From Novipirellula artificiosorum (GTDB taxonomy: Bacteria > Planctomycetota > Planctomycetia > Pirellulales > Pirellulaceae), in contig NZ_SJPV01000001.1 in the NCBI RefSeq assembly GCF_007860135.1, positions 1,237,299-1,301,298 of the forward strand: DNA of 64,000 nucleotides. Direction: 5' to 3'. The notes beneath the pieces were generated by a model, which saw nothing but the letters and a program-made list of their open reading frames with translations, searched no databases and had not been told where the DNA came from. The position numbers and the translations under genes are program-made. Positions 18,987 through 28,473 of the stretch are shown here, piece after piece (position 1 is the stretch's first letter; each line of letters begins with the position of its first letter).

Positions 18987-19130
18987 GGATCTAGTCCTTT
19001 CGGTGAACGAGCCTCTTGAGTCTCAGCGACGATGCTGCAACTCGTGGTACGTGGCCTACGAAGCGTTGACCCTTCTAGGATAGCACGGTCTACCGCTGCC
19101 GGCGGTGGCTACGTTAAAGATCAAAATGCT

Positions 19131-19248
19131 CTAGCTGGACAGCGCCACTCTATCGGTAATGGTGGTATCCTGCCGCCAGTGGTTTGTCTATGGTTCAGAT
19201 TGCGGCGGCAAGGATGCCACCGATACCAAAATGACGCTGTCCAGCTAG
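19131..19248. mobile_element. Short inverted-repeat element, family B (110 bp), flanked by CTAG
   Basis: CTAG at 19131-19134 and 19245-19248 bound a 110-bp body. The left end CTGGACAGCGCCACTCTATC and the right end, read backwards as CTGGACAGCGTCATTTTGG, are imperfect inverted repeats, and similarity continues inward (GGTGGTATCC / GGTGGCATCC). No coding capacity. The same terminus occurs at the left end of a decayed IS1380 element at 43986 and, without CTAG, near 36793. The right CTAG contributes the TAG stop codon of the gene on the minus strand. Confidence 0.75.
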
Positions 19249-19982
19249 TTTCCAGAAGGGTCGAGCATTTGGTGCAGCAGTCCACGCGTTTCCGCGAAAC
19301 CGCTCGCGGTCGCGATCGGCCCGAGCCCAGGATTTGCGACGACTCCGTCGTAATGTGTCAGCAATTCACGTAGTGCCAAGGCATTACCGCTTTCGACAAG
19401 AGAGTGGATTCGATCGGGTGCCAAGTAATCCATCCATGCCTCACCATGTCCCCCCTCGCTTAGCGCATGTGACAACACTTCACTGGAACGCATCAGGCGA
19501 TCGGCGACGGGGCCTGCCACCGAATCGGGTACGACGAAGTCGCTTGAATAGGAGGAATCGGTTGTTGCGACGGGAGGGGAAAACGTTTGGTACGTTAAAC
19601 CCGGCACTTCGGAACGCAGGACCAGCGGCGATCGCCGGCGACGTGGATCGTCTCGGCGGCCTGGGTAACGGCTGTCAAATCGATGTTGCTCGATGAAGTA
19701 GGGATCGTCGAGCAGGTCTGGTACCCGGAAACTGCCCGATTGGTACGGATCGTTCACATAGCCGAGTCCATACGGCGCGACACTGCCAAACGTTGAATAA
19801 CCGTAGCCTCGGTAGGAACCGATACCGATTCCCATACGCATCCCTCCGCCTCGATAGGCAGGTCGGCTGGAGTAGGAGTGAGGATGCCCACCGCCACGAT
19901 AGCGGCCTTGAGCGCTCACGTCACGAGAACTGGAGACGACCGTCAGGGTCAGGGCGAGCAGGGCGGAAAACAAGCGAACCAT
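19245..19982 (-). CDS. Secreted glycine/arginine-rich planctomycete protein
   Basis: Translation from ATG 19982 gives 245 residues with a signal peptide (FSALLALTLTVVSSSRDVSAQ). Next comes a low-complexity Gly/Arg/Tyr stretch (RYRGGGHPHSYSSRPAYRGGG; GIGIGSYRGYGYSTFG). The C-terminal 80 residues are helical (RLMRSSEVLSHALSEGG; ALALRELLTHYDGV). The frame can be read further upstream to 20432, but that part is antisense to purK and lacks a signal sequence, so it was excluded. The stop codon lies in the CTAG that borders the family B element. Function unknown. Confidence 0.72.
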   Translation of the reverse strand: MVRLFSALLALTLTVVSSSRDVSAQGRYRGGGHPHSYSSRPAYRGGGMRMGIGIGSYRGYGYSTFGSVAPYGLGYVNDPYQSGSFRVPDLLDDPYFIEQHRFDSRYPGRRDDPRRRRSPLVLRSEVPGLTYQTFSPPVATTDSSYSSDFVVPDSVAGPVADRLMRSSEVLSHALSEGGHGEAWMDYLAPDRIHSLVESGNALALRELLTHYDGVVANPGLGPIATASGFAETRGLLHQMLDPSGN

Positions 19983-20134
19983 GATTTGCAACTCGGGTGA
20001 GACGACGAAAACGGAGCCGTTCAAGTCTACGTTGTCATTCACCCGAATCGGCAAGAACCAAAACGGCGAACGGCTGATTTTCAGCGTTACAATCCCTACA
20101 AACGCCAAATCGGCCTGTCGATCCCGGAAAGACG

Positions 20135-21283
20135 CTAAACCAATCTCTGCCGTGCTTCGACCACGGAGCGAACGACCCGCGAACGATCCTCTCCGACGCA
20201 CGTCAAATGTCCCATTTTTCGGCCCATTTTTGCCTCCTGTTTGCCATACAAATGCAAACAAACGCCCTCCACCGCGATCGCTTGGTCCCAAGCAGGTGGT
20301 GATTCGCAATCGCTGCCCCAAACGTCGCCTAGCAAATTCGCCATCGCGGCCGCACGAGAAACAAGATTCGTCTTCCCGAGCGGTAGGCCACAAATCGCCC
20401 TGACGTGCTGCGCAAACTGACTCGTGTGACACGCTTCGATCGTTAAGTGACCGGAATTATGAGGTCGCGGTGCGACTTCGTTGATCAACACCGTATCGGA
20501 TTCAACGAACATCTCCACACATAACAAGCCGACCACGTCCATGGTTTCTGCAGCCGAAACCGCGATCGATCGGGCTTGGTTTTGCACCTTTTTGGATACG
20601 GCTGCGGGAACCATGGAAATATCCAAGATATGGTTCGTGTGCTCGTTCTCGAAAATGGGAAACGATGCTGTCCGTCCGTCCGAACTGCGTGCCACGATCA
20701 CCGAGACTTCTCGATCAAAGCAGATCAATTGCTCCGCCACCCATCGATCGCATGATGCCCAATCGACCTGCTTTGCGTCTTCGATTGTTTCAATTCGGTG
20801 TTGTCCCTTACCGTCATATCCGCTTCGGGCCGTTTTCAAAATCAGCGGCAACCCAACCCGCTCGGACGCGACCACAAGCGAATCAAAATCATTTACTTCC
20901 GCAAACGGCGCGACCGGCAAGCCCGCGTTTTGTAAAGTCGATTTTTCCCGAAGTCGATCTTGGGCCGTCGCCAACACGTTTGCCGATGGATACGTCGGAG
21001 CGAACCGCTGGCAAGCAGCGATCGTGGACGCTGGGATGTTCTCAAACTCTAACGTGATCACGTCACAGCGACTTGCAAACTTTTCGACAGCCTGCATGTC
21101 ATCCAACTTGCCGACGACACACTCATGAGCCACCTGCGGTGCCGGCTCATCCCTTGATTCGCAGAACACGACCACGCGGTACCCCATGCTTGCCGCGGCC
21201 ATGGCAAACATCCGCCCCAACTGGCCACCTCCGACCATTCCGATGGTCCCGCCCGGCAAGATGACCTTTGTAGACTCACTCAT
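20135..21283 (-). CDS. purK: 5-(carboxyamino)imidazole ribonucleotide synthase PurK
   Basis: PurK makes N5-CAIR from AIR, bicarbonate and ATP in purine synthesis. The 382-residue ATP-grasp protein has the N-terminal IGMVGGGQLGRMFAMAA loop, the DVITLEFENIP segment, KTARSGYDGKGQ for ATP binding and LINEVAPRPHNSGHLTIEACHTSQF near the C-terminus. Its ATG directly follows the TAG stop of purE, which indicates translational coupling in a purE-purK operon. Confidence 0.96.
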   Translation of the reverse strand: MSESTKVILPGGTIGMVGGGQLGRMFAMAAASMGYRVVVFCESRDEPAPQVAHECVVGKLDDMQAVEKFASRCDVITLEFENIPASTIAACQRFAPTYPSANVLATAQDRLREKSTLQNAGLPVAPFAEVNDFDSLVVASERVGLPLILKTARSGYDGKGQHRIETIEDAKQVDWASCDRWVAEQLICFDREVSVIVARSSDGRTASFPIFENEHTNHILDISMVPAAVSKKVQNQARSIAVSAAETMDVVGLLCVEMFVESDTVLINEVAPRPHNSGHLTIEACHTSQFAQHVRAICGLPLGKTNLVSRAAAMANLLGDVWGSDCESPPAWDQAIAVEGVCLHLYGKQEAKMGRKMGHLTCVGEDRSRVVRSVVEARQRLV

Positions 21284-21793
21284 CTACAACTCCGCTGATT
21301 CGAGTACAGCGGCGGTTTGTTTGGCAACAAACTCGTCAAGACGTTTGGCGAGCGCGATGTCGGACAACGCCAAGATTCGAGCTGCCAGGATCCCCGCGTT
21401 CTTTGCACCAGATGGACCGATTGACATGGTCGCCACCGGAATGCCGCCGGGCATCTGCACGATGGACAACAACGAATCGAGCCCCTGCAGCGCGCGGCTC
21501 TGGACCGGAACGCCGATCACTGGCAAATTTGTCTCCGATGCAACCATGCCCGGCAAATGAGCCGCCCCGCCCGCCCCGGCAATGATCACTTTCAATCCGC
21601 GACCTGCCGCCGACGTCGCATAGTTCACCATTCGCGACGGTGTCCGATGCGCCGAAACAACCAACTTTTCGTTCGGTATGCCCAGCTGATCAAGGATTTC
21701 TGCTGCGGCACTCATGGTATCCCAGTCATTACGGCTTCCCATGATGACGCCGACCTGAGCCTCCGTCGCCGCAAATTCACTCGTTTTCGTCAT
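21284..21793 (-). CDS. purE: N5-carboxyaminoimidazole ribonucleotide mutase PurE
   Basis: PurE converts N5-CAIR to CAIR, the step after PurK. The 169-residue protein has the class I motifs [45 protein letters not shown] and PVIGVPV. The stop codon abuts the purK start, so the two are co-transcribed. The start at 21793 adds a short hydrophilic leader before the conserved core and has no obvious alternative. Confidence 0.96.
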   Translation of the reverse strand: MTKTSEFAATEAQVGVIMGSRNDWDTMSAAAEILDQLGIPNEKLVVSAHRTPSRMVNYATSAAGRGLKVIIAGAGGAAHLPGMVASETNLPVIGVPVQSRALQGLDSLLSIVQMPGGIPVATMSIGPSGAKNAGILAARILALSDIALAKRLDEFVAKQTAAVLESAEL

Positions 21794-21834
21794 CTCTCAA
21801 TACTCCAAGTGCTCCAAAAATTCTAACCTTGACC

Positions 21835-24207
21835 CTACCCGCCGATCACTTCCAAATTAGCAAACGCGAGTCGAAAATTTCGTTCGCCATCGTCAAACCG
21901 GATCATTGCGGTTCGCTTGGGGCCTCGACCGGTGACCGAGACGATGGTTCCCTCGCCATACTCACCGTGCCGCACCTGAGTTCCCTCGCGATAAACGGTC
22001 AGCGGAGGTGCGGATCCGCTCGCAAGCATCTCTGCGGCGGTTTGCAAGCTCGCCAGCGGCGCTCTCGTTTTCTTCTTTCGCTTGGCAATCTCTTGTTCTC
22101 GATCCTGTTCCGTCAATTGGCAGGTTTCATCAAACAACGAGTCCGGTTTCTCATGAACCGCCGAACCTGAATCCTGGTTCGGCTCGGAATCCTGGTTCGC
22201 CTCAGAATCTTCTTCTGGTAAATCCCATGAATCCGGATAGCTGTTACCGTATGGATCGTCATCAAACCAATTTTGCTGAACTTCGCTTTCAACACGCCGT
22301 ATTTCATCAAGCGGCATTTCGTTGAAGAAGGGACTCGGCACCGCTGGTCGAGAGTCTCCTCGAAACGTGCGACTTTTGCAACAACTCAACTGCAATCGTT
22401 CCTTCGCTCGCGTGATCCCCACAAACAGCAATCGGCGTTCTTCTTCCATTCCTGCATCGGTGTCTCGCGATCGCGAATGGGGCAGCAACCCATCTTCGAC
22501 ACCAATCACAAACACACGCGGGAACTCGAGCCCCTTTGCGGCGTGCAGGGTCATCACCGTGATCCGATCGTTCTCATCCTCGAACGCGTCGGTATCGGCC
22601 ACCAGTGCCGTTTGTTCTAAAAACAATTCAAGCGATCCATCGTCTGGATGGTAACGGTCAAACTCAACGCCCGCCGTGATCAACTCGTCGACGTTTGCGA
22701 CCGCACTGCTATCCTGTTCGTCGACATGCGATTTGAGCAAAAACGCTTCATACTTCGTTTCCTCAACAACGTAGCGCAGCAAGTCCTCGATCGATGCGGT
22801 CGCCTTCAAGCTGAGACGATCGAACAGTTCCACAAATCGGGTCACACAGGTTGCAGACCGTTTTGCGAGTCCTTCGATCTGGTCCACCTGACGCGCTGCA
22901 TCGAGCATGGGAACGTTGTGTCGGTCGGCATAGCCTCGAAGCCGCTGGATGGTCTTGGCACCGATCCCACGCGTTGGCGTGTTGAGGATCCGCTGCAGCG
23001 CCACATCATGCCGTGGGTTGTTGATCAAATGCAGATAAGCCAATAAATCCTTGATTTCTTTACGTTGATAAAACTCTAATCCGTTTATGATTTGATAGGG
23101 CAGTCCACGACGCCGCATCGCGTGTTCAAGCGATCGCGAAAGGGCATTCATGCGATACAGAATGGCAAAATCCCGAGGCCGGAAACCCTCGACCGCCATC
23201 GCGTTGGAAATCTCGTCTGCGATCGCGTCGGCTTCTTCGTAACCATTGTGATAGATCCGCAGCACCACCGGGTCGCCCTCGTCGTTATGCGTGTACAACT
23301 CCTTTTGCTTTCGCCGGCGATTGTGCTGAATCAATTGATCCGCAACCCGTAAAATATTGGGTGTGCTACGATAGTTTTGCTCCAAGCGAACCGTTTTAAC
23401 GCTCGGGTAGTCCTTTTCGAAATCGAGAATGTTGTTTAAGTCGGCACCGCGCCATCCGTAAATCGACTGGTCGGGATCACCCGTCACCGACAAGTTGGGA
23501 TGGTCGATCGAAAGCGCCCGAACAATCGCGTATTGGGCCAAGTTGGTGTCTTGGTATTCGTCCACCAAAATGTATCGAAACCGGGCATCGAGTTGTGCGC
23601 GAAGTTCTGGGTTGTCTCGAAGCAATAAAGCGATGTGTAACAGCAGGTCGTCGAAATCAACGGCGTTCGCGGTCAATAGCTGCTGCTGGTATTGTGGGTA
23701 GACCTTTGACGCCATCGTCGGTCCCGATCGCTTCGAGCTTGCTAGCATCATCTCGGGCGTCACCAATCGATTCTTCGCGCGGCTGATCGTCGAGGCGATT
23801 TGTTCCGGTGACGTATGGCTGGTGGAAACGTCGGCCACCTCGATCGCCCTCTTCATCGCTTGTTTTGAATCCGAGGTGTCGTAGATCGAATAGTTTTCAG
23901 CCAATCCGACCATCGGGGCATAACGACGCAGCAATTGTGCGCAAAAACGGTGGAACGTTCCCATCCAAACCGACTGACCCGGGACCAGCTTTTCGACTCT
24001 CAATCGCATTTCATCCGCCGCCTTGTTCGTGAAGGTCAACGCGGCAATCTGAGACGGTGCGATGCCCTGCGAGATCATGTAAGCGATGCGGTGAGTGACC
24101 ACGCGAGTCTTTCCCGATCCCGGGCCTGCCAACATCAGCAGCGGGCCGTCCAGATGAGTGACGGCGTCGATTTGGCTCTCGGTCAGGTCTTTCAGAATCG
24201 CATCCAT
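21835..24207 (-). CDS. UvrD/PcrA-type ATP-dependent DNA helicase (superfamily 1A)
   Basis: This 3'-5' helicase would act in repair and replication restart. From ATG 24207 (MDAILKDLTESQIDAV) it is 790 residues. Q-motif and Walker A (AGPGSGKT, residues 27-34) are followed by AALTFTNKAADEM, GTFHRFCAQLLRRY, the DEYQDTN Walker B, GDPDQSIYGWRGAD, LEQNYRSTPNI, VMTLHAAKGLEFPRVFV and EERRLLFVGITRAK. The C-terminal 150 residues have an acidic, Asn/Asp-repeat linker (EDSEANQDSEPNQDSGS) and end with a PcrA-like tail (GTQVRHGEYGEGTIV). ATG 24216 is an alternative start. Whether to call it uvrD or pcrA cannot be decided here. Confidence 0.95.
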   Translation of the reverse strand: MDAILKDLTESQIDAVTHLDGPLLMLAGPGSGKTRVVTHRIAYMISQGIAPSQIAALTFTNKAADEMRLRVEKLVPGQSVWMGTFHRFCAQLLRRYAPMVGLAENYSIYDTSDSKQAMKRAIEVADVSTSHTSPEQIASTISRAKNRLVTPEMMLASSKRSGPTMASKVYPQYQQQLLTANAVDFDDLLLHIALLLRDNPELRAQLDARFRYILVDEYQDTNLAQYAIVRALSIDHPNLSVTGDPDQSIYGWRGADLNNILDFEKDYPSVKTVRLEQNYRSTPNILRVADQLIQHNRRRKQKELYTHNDEGDPVVLRIYHNGYEEADAIADEISNAMAVEGFRPRDFAILYRMNALSRSLEHAMRRRGLPYQIINGLEFYQRKEIKDLLAYLHLINNPRHDVALQRILNTPTRGIGAKTIQRLRGYADRHNVPMLDAARQVDQIEGLAKRSATCVTRFVELFDRLSLKATASIEDLLRYVVEETKYEAFLLKSHVDEQDSSAVANVDELITAGVEFDRYHPDDGSLELFLEQTALVADTDAFEDENDRITVMTLHAAKGLEFPRVFVIGVEDGLLPHSRSRDTDAGMEEERRLLFVGITRAKERLQLSCCKSRTFRGDSRPAVPSPFFNEMPLDEIRRVESEVQQNWFDDDPYGNSYPDSWDLPEEDSEANQDSEPNQDSGSAVHEKPDSLFDETCQLTEQDREQEIAKRKKKTRAPLASLQTAAEMLASGSAPPLTVYREGTQVRHGEYGEGTIVSVTGRGPKRTAMIRFDDGERNFRLAFANLEVIGG

Positions 24208-24393
24208 GACAGCCATCAGAGCGTCTAGTGGAAAGTTGAGCTGGGAAAAGCGAGCCAGCGAGGAAGTCAGGCGAGCCGGCTGGCATCCGCGGTGCCTTCG
24301 CCTCCGGCCGGCCTTCAATGATAACGAATCGGCGAAAAATGGTTAGTCGAGGAGCCGACGGATGTTGACCCTTCATTTTCAGGGTTAGACAAC

Positions 24394-24477
24394 CTTCCCT
24401 CGTGACTTTGCTGGCTTCCCTCGTGACTTTGCTGGCTTCCCTCGTGACTTTGCTGGCTTCCCTCGTGACTTTGCTGG
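24394..24477. repeat. Exact tandem repeat, 4 x 21 bp
   Basis: Four identical copies of a 21-base unit beginning CTTCCCTCGTGACTTTGCTG(G) lie in the intergenic space between the helicase and the DUF2237 gene. The unit length is a multiple of three and of the helical turn. On the minus strand it reads as a PAKSRGK heptad repeat, but that frame is antisense to DUF2237 and is not considered a gene. Confidence 0.9.
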
Positions 24478-24528
24478 CGTTACGATAAGCGGGTTACCCC
24501 ACGCTAGAGCGAGCATCGAAAGACGAAA

Positions 24529-24900
24529 ATGGCCGCAAAGAACGTACTCGGCACCGATCTTCAGTCCTGCAGCACGGACCCGATGACCGGGTTCTACCGC
24601 GACGGATGCTGTAATACGGGTGCATCCGACAGTGGGCTGCATGTCGTCTGTGCCCAAATGACCGCTAGTTTTTTGGCATTTTCAAAGGAACGGGGCAACG
24701 ATTTGTCGACCCCGAACCCCGGATTTCGCTTTCCTGGTTTGAAACCAGGCGACCGTTGGTGTTTGTGTGCTGCGCGTTGGAAGGAGGCCTATGATGCCGG
24801 CGAAGCGCCGCCTGTCGTGCTGGAATCGACCCACATCAGCGCGTTAGAGTTCGCCTCACTCGAAGAATTGCAAGAATACGCAGTGGACTCCTCCGAATAG
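24529..24900 (+). CDS. DUF2237 family protein
   Basis: The 123-residue protein is a full DUF2237 member. It has KNVLGTDLQSCSTDPMTGFYRDGCCNTG, then DSGLHVVCAQMTASFLAFSKERGNDLSTPNP and PGLKPGDRWCLCAARWKEAYDAG, ending in a charged tail. The family is widespread in bacteria and its function is unknown; the conserved cysteines may bind metal. The gene lies directly upstream of the tRNA-Arg. Confidence 0.92.
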   Translation: MAAKNVLGTDLQSCSTDPMTGFYRDGCCNTGASDSGLHVVCAQMTASFLAFSKERGNDLSTPNPGFRFPGLKPGDRWCLCAARWKEAYDAGEAPPVVLESTHISALEFASLEELQEYAVDSSE

Positions 24901-24985
24901 AATGAAGCATCTCGCAGAGAGGGCTTGCGAGAGCGAACCCGCGGCGCTAAAATCCGTCTCCTTCAGCGATGAGTTCGACTCATCC

Positions 24986-25061
<76 letters not shown>

Positions 25062-25064
25062 TCT

Positions 25065-25098
25065 AAAGCCAGTAGCCATAACGGTTTCTGGCTTTTTT
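25065..25098 (+). terminator. Rho-independent terminator after tRNA-Arg
   Basis: AAAGCCAG (25065-25072) pairs with CTGGCTTT (25088-25095), and the T tract continues to 25098. Confidence 0.85.
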
Positions 25099-25176
25099 CG
25101 TGTTAGCATTCGCGGAAGTTGTGGTGAGAGCGAGTTGATCTGGCGGTGAGTGGCGGGATTCTCTATTTGGGGGTGC

Positions 25177-25719
25177 ATGAGTGCTTCGGTTTTAGAATCT
25201 CAGTCGGTTGATGAACGTCTAAGGTCACTGACGACCTTGGTCGAGGAGCTGATGCAGGAAGTTAGCGACCTGCGATCAGAAAACGCGGATCTGCGACAGC
25301 AGGTCCGCGAGTTGCGATGCGACGTCGGGTATTGGAAAAGCATGCATGCCCGTGCCGTGCAGCGGCACACTCTGACTCAAGCGGAACTGGATCAATCCAA
25401 AGCCGAGGTTCGGCAACTCAAAGCGGAGCGTTTCGGTAAACAGTCCGAAAAGAAATCCAGCAAGGATCGGTCCAACGATCTGAGTGATCCTGACCAGCCG
25501 CCCAAACCCAAAAACCGACGTGGGCAACAACCCGGTCGTCCCGCTCCCAATCGACGAGACTACTCTCACTTGCCCGAGCGTGAGCAACTCATTGACTTGC
25601 CCGAGGACGCAAAAGTCTGTGCATGCTGCGGCGAGCCACTGGTAGGTCTCGGGCAAAGTGATCCCTGCGAGCAGATTGAAATCGAGACGATCCTTTACCG
25701 GACAATTGACTCGCAGTGA
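25177..25719 (+). pseudogene. IS66-family transposase (TnpC), N-terminal fragment
   Basis: The frame encodes the N-terminal third of an IS66 transposase. It has a coiled-coil leader (LTTLVEELMQEVSDLRSENADLRQQVRELR), the linker AERFGKQSEKK, the typical KPKNRRGQQPGRPAPNRRDYSHLPE segment and the zinc-binding start CACCGEPL. It ends abruptly after IETILYRT, where intact proteins continue to the catalytic domain. No tnpA or tnpB precede it. The ATG at 25177 follows GGGGG; an upstream GTG at 25150 is in frame. It marks the tRNA-side border of the island. Confidence 0.85.
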
Positions 25720-25751
25720 ATGACGGCAGGTTGTGTAAGCTGGGTGACAAC

Positions 25752-26708
25752 TCACGGTCGCGCTGCAGAGGTGCCATAGAGTGGGATAACGATCAGGTTG
25801 TCAGCTCGTGCCGGGCATTGATCCCAGTTCAGACGATTTGTATTCCCAGCGGATGCGTCTTCGATAATATGGTATGGATCGTTGGGAGGAGCTTTTCGGT
25901 GATCGGTCGTGGAAGCGAAGATCGACATCTGTGAACCCGCGCCAATTCTTACGGCGGGCTCTGATCTCGGGCCATTGCGGCAGATGTTGAAAATACCTCC
26001 GAGGACTTCGGTGCGTCCACCCTCAACGGTTTGAAACGCTGTTCCGCTCTTTTCGGTTTTGAATCCAAGCACCCAAAGATCGGAGCCGATGTTTTTCACT
26101 TCGGGCGCAGCCCGCTCCGGATTCAACTGCCGTGCCCAGACCTACTGGCCCGTCAGCTCAAGGCAGTTCCTATACGGGCCAAATTGATCCGTCGTGCAGA
26201 CGTTCTCGACGAACAGCTTTCCGCCCGAAACCGAGTTGCGATAGAGCGCCGCCACCTGTACTTGCAAGTCGCTCAACACAACCGTGCGCGCGATACGTGA
26301 TCGACCAGATAATGGGCTCCGAAGAACAGTTCAAAGGAGAACAGATCCTCGATGAGCAGCGGTCGATCAGACTCCCCGACCACGCGGAACGCGCCAAGCC
26401 CGTCTTCGTCCTGCAAGCGGGGACCGGCCAACAGATCGACATACATGAAATTCAGACGTTCGACAGTCGGCGGAACTTCAATGGTTCCATTGATCAAATA
26501 GGTTCCTGGCTGGAAGAACACAACGGGCTTGCCAGACCGGCACGCGTCCTGGATCGCGTCGGTGTCGTCGGTCACACCGTCCCCCGTGGCGCCGCACTCG
26601 TTGACTGAAACCGTCTTCAAAAATGATCTCTGCGTTCGCTTGCGCGACGAGACTTGCCATCCAGACGCCAACCAAAATCGGCGTTGTCAATTTTTTACGT
26701 GTTCGCAT
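25752..26708 (-). pseudogene. Secreted pectate-lyase-like beta-helix protein, multiply disrupted
   Basis: ATG 26708 begins a signal peptide (KLTTPILVGVWMASLVAQANA). Near 26620 the frame shifts, after which the sequence reads VSVNECGATGDGVTDDTDAIQDACRSGKPVVFFQPGTY in pieces, the start of a Pectate_lyase_3 right-handed helix domain. A second shift near 26283 returns to the first frame (VVLSDLQVQVAALYRNSVSGG). An in-frame TAG stands at 26142-26144, after which LWVLGFKTEKSGTAFQTVEGG continues to a stop at 25752. Three separate lesions argue against sequencing error alone. The active protein would have been an exported polysaccharide lyase or hydrolase. Confidence 0.8.
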
Positions 26709-26851
26709 TAGTAGTCCTTTGAGCTGGATGACGTTGTTGTACAAGTCAAGCGGAGGCATCATTCTCTGTTCGACGCTCACCCAAACTCGGGTGGTGTTGG
26801 GACTTGCTGAGAGCCAACGCCACTTGCGTCTTTGAGTTGCCAAGGACGGGC

Positions 26852-27457
26852 TCAATTTCCATCAGTCGAAGACTCATCAATTGTCGGAACGACGGTGCCC
26901 TTCCACTCCCGCCATTTTGTTCCGCCAGAAGAGTCCTCACGCAGTGACTTGTAGAAGCTGATCCATCCGCCGTTGCGTGTCCGTGACCAAATAGGGATGT
27001 CGGTCCAGAAGTAGCCGATCAACATTTCGTTGTCGGATTGCGGTTCGACAATGCTTTGGATGGCCGAATCGAGCTCGGCAAGAAACCGGGGGTCGAAAAC
27101 ATCCTTATAGGCAAACTGCGAATCGGGTTTCCATACGCAGACGGGAACGAGATTGATGCCTTTTGTGTAGGGATAACGCTTCCAAATCCATCGCGGTCCC
27201 TGGTAGCAACCGGCATTGAATCCCCACGACCTGATTTGTTTGACAACAGCGTCGTAGTCCTTCGATGACATGTTGTGGAAATGGTTGATTCCGAGAGCCC
27301 GGTAGCCATGTCCTTCGGGCGTGACCAGGAAGTGACGACCGTCCAAATGCTCAAGCCGAAAAAAACCAGTAGCCTCAGCCTTGATCGTTCTGATACCGCC
27401 GTACTGATCGAAAGCCGGTTCGTCACCAAATCCCAAGGTTGGAACGGAGACAAGCAT
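26852..27457 (-). pseudogene. Agarase-like glycoside hydrolase, N-terminal fragment
   Basis: The 201-residue frame has a short hydrophobic leader and then YGGIRTIKAEATGFFRLEHLDGRHFLVTPEGHGYRALGINH in outline, the usual opening of planctomycete GH50/agarase-like enzymes. It continues to GYFWTDIPIWSRTRNGGWISFYKSL and then stops, about half a catalytic domain. The missing half is not downstream. A C-terminal piece of the same kind of protein lies upstream at 28064-28378, in the wrong order to be one interrupted gene. The family assignment is by recall of the motif pattern. Confidence 0.65.
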
Positions 27458-27728
27458 GAGTGCAGTCAGGAACGTTGAAAGCTCTCGGGAAGGCTACGTC
27501 GCAAAACGGTGGCACCAACCAGAGTCCATAGACTGAAATTTCATTGGCGTTCCACAGTCAAGAAGAAGCAGAGCAGAAGGCACCGACGCATCAACATATT
27601 ACTCGTTGACTCGGTCGCTGTCACGGCTCGGGTCCTTTTGCGGAGAATTCGGCACACTTGCGTTGAATCGTCCTCGCAATCGAGTGCCGTTGTGTCTTAT
27701 AAAATGCGGGCTTTTTCTCAAGAAGTGA
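27458..27728. other. Stretch without recognisable genes
   Basis: No frame here resembles a known protein. It separates a minus-strand hydrolase fragment from a plus-strand transposase fragment and probably consists of recombination debris. Confidence 0.4.
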
Positions 27729-28034
27729 ATGGCGCTGGTTGCGAAGATCCAATGGCACGCAAGCCAGTTGTTCCCGCGCGTCGAATTCATCGCGGCCAAC
27801 AAGCATACGTTCTGGGCGGTTGACAAGGCCTTCGAGACGGCCGAGGAGGTCTACGCCGAGTTCAAGAACACGCCCGAGGGACGACGATTCACACCTCGGG
27901 CGACCTTTCACGATACAGGGCGAGCAGACGTCCACTGGGCCGAAAGCCGCACGATCACCACGTTCGATCGCGTCGTGTGTCGCGACGCTCGCACCGATCA
28001 ACTGCTCTGGAGCCACAACGTCGGCCCCCACTGA
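27729..28034 (+). pseudogene. Chimeric fragment beginning with an IS1380-type transposase piece
   Basis: The first 22 residues (LVAKIQWHASQLFPRVEFIA) match the conserved VAK-EWH-GELFPRVGFI segment of IS1380-family transposases of the longer type. The following 75 residues, including ITTFDRVVCRDARTDQLLWSHNVGP, do not look like the continuation of a transposase and are unrecognised. The frame is therefore a fusion of two unrelated pieces. Confidence 0.45.
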
Positions 28035-28063
28035 ACGGAACCGGCGTTGGAACAAGGACAGGT

Positions 28064-28378
28064 CTACGTGCCGACCGTCAGGTACTGGTCGTACATACGA
28101 GCCGCTGCTGTTTGCGTTTGGCATTGGTAACACAATGTCTTTGGGTATTCGGAGACAGGCCAACTGATCGCATGGTCGACGATCATGATGGGCTCTCCTG
28201 TGCTGCGATGTATTTCATCAAAATAGCTTTGATCGAACGACGATTCTTGCTTGCCCTGTCCGCTGAAGGGACCGAACTCTTGGCCATCCTGAACAGAAAT
28301 CTCATCGGTGTATTTGGCCGCTGCTGCCAGTACCGCTTGCGGATGATCGTGTGATTTGAATTTTTCAGCTAACACCAA
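28064..28378 (-). pseudogene. Agarase-like glycoside hydrolase, C-terminal fragment
   Basis: The 104-residue frame reads VLAAAAKYTDEISVQ, DQSYFDEIHRSTGEPIMIVDHAISWPVSEYPKT and ends AARMYDQYLTVGT. This resembles the last beta strands and the nucleophile region of GH50-like enzymes. The N-terminal three quarters are absent. It lies just downstream of the GH9 gene in the same direction. Confidence 0.6.
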
Positions 28379-28473
28379 CGCTCCGTGGTCTTAAGTCGGG
28401 TGAGGCCGAACGATAATTCCCTGAGCCTTGTGCCAGGTTTCGGCATCCAATCCTGGCGCGTCCCGACGTCCCC

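Noticed and set aside
19983..20433. N-terminal extension of the Gly-rich secreted protein up to 20432
   Set aside because: The extra 150 residues lie antisense to purK and have no protein features, whereas ATG 19982 gives a normal signal peptide.
24394..24477. CRISPR array
   Set aside because: The 21-bp units are directly adjacent with no spacers and no cas genes are present in the window.
24385..24657. Minus-strand ORF with four PAKSRGK repeats
   Set aside because: It is the antisense reading of the 21-bp tandem repeat and of the start of DUF2237; the upstream part has no recognisable features.
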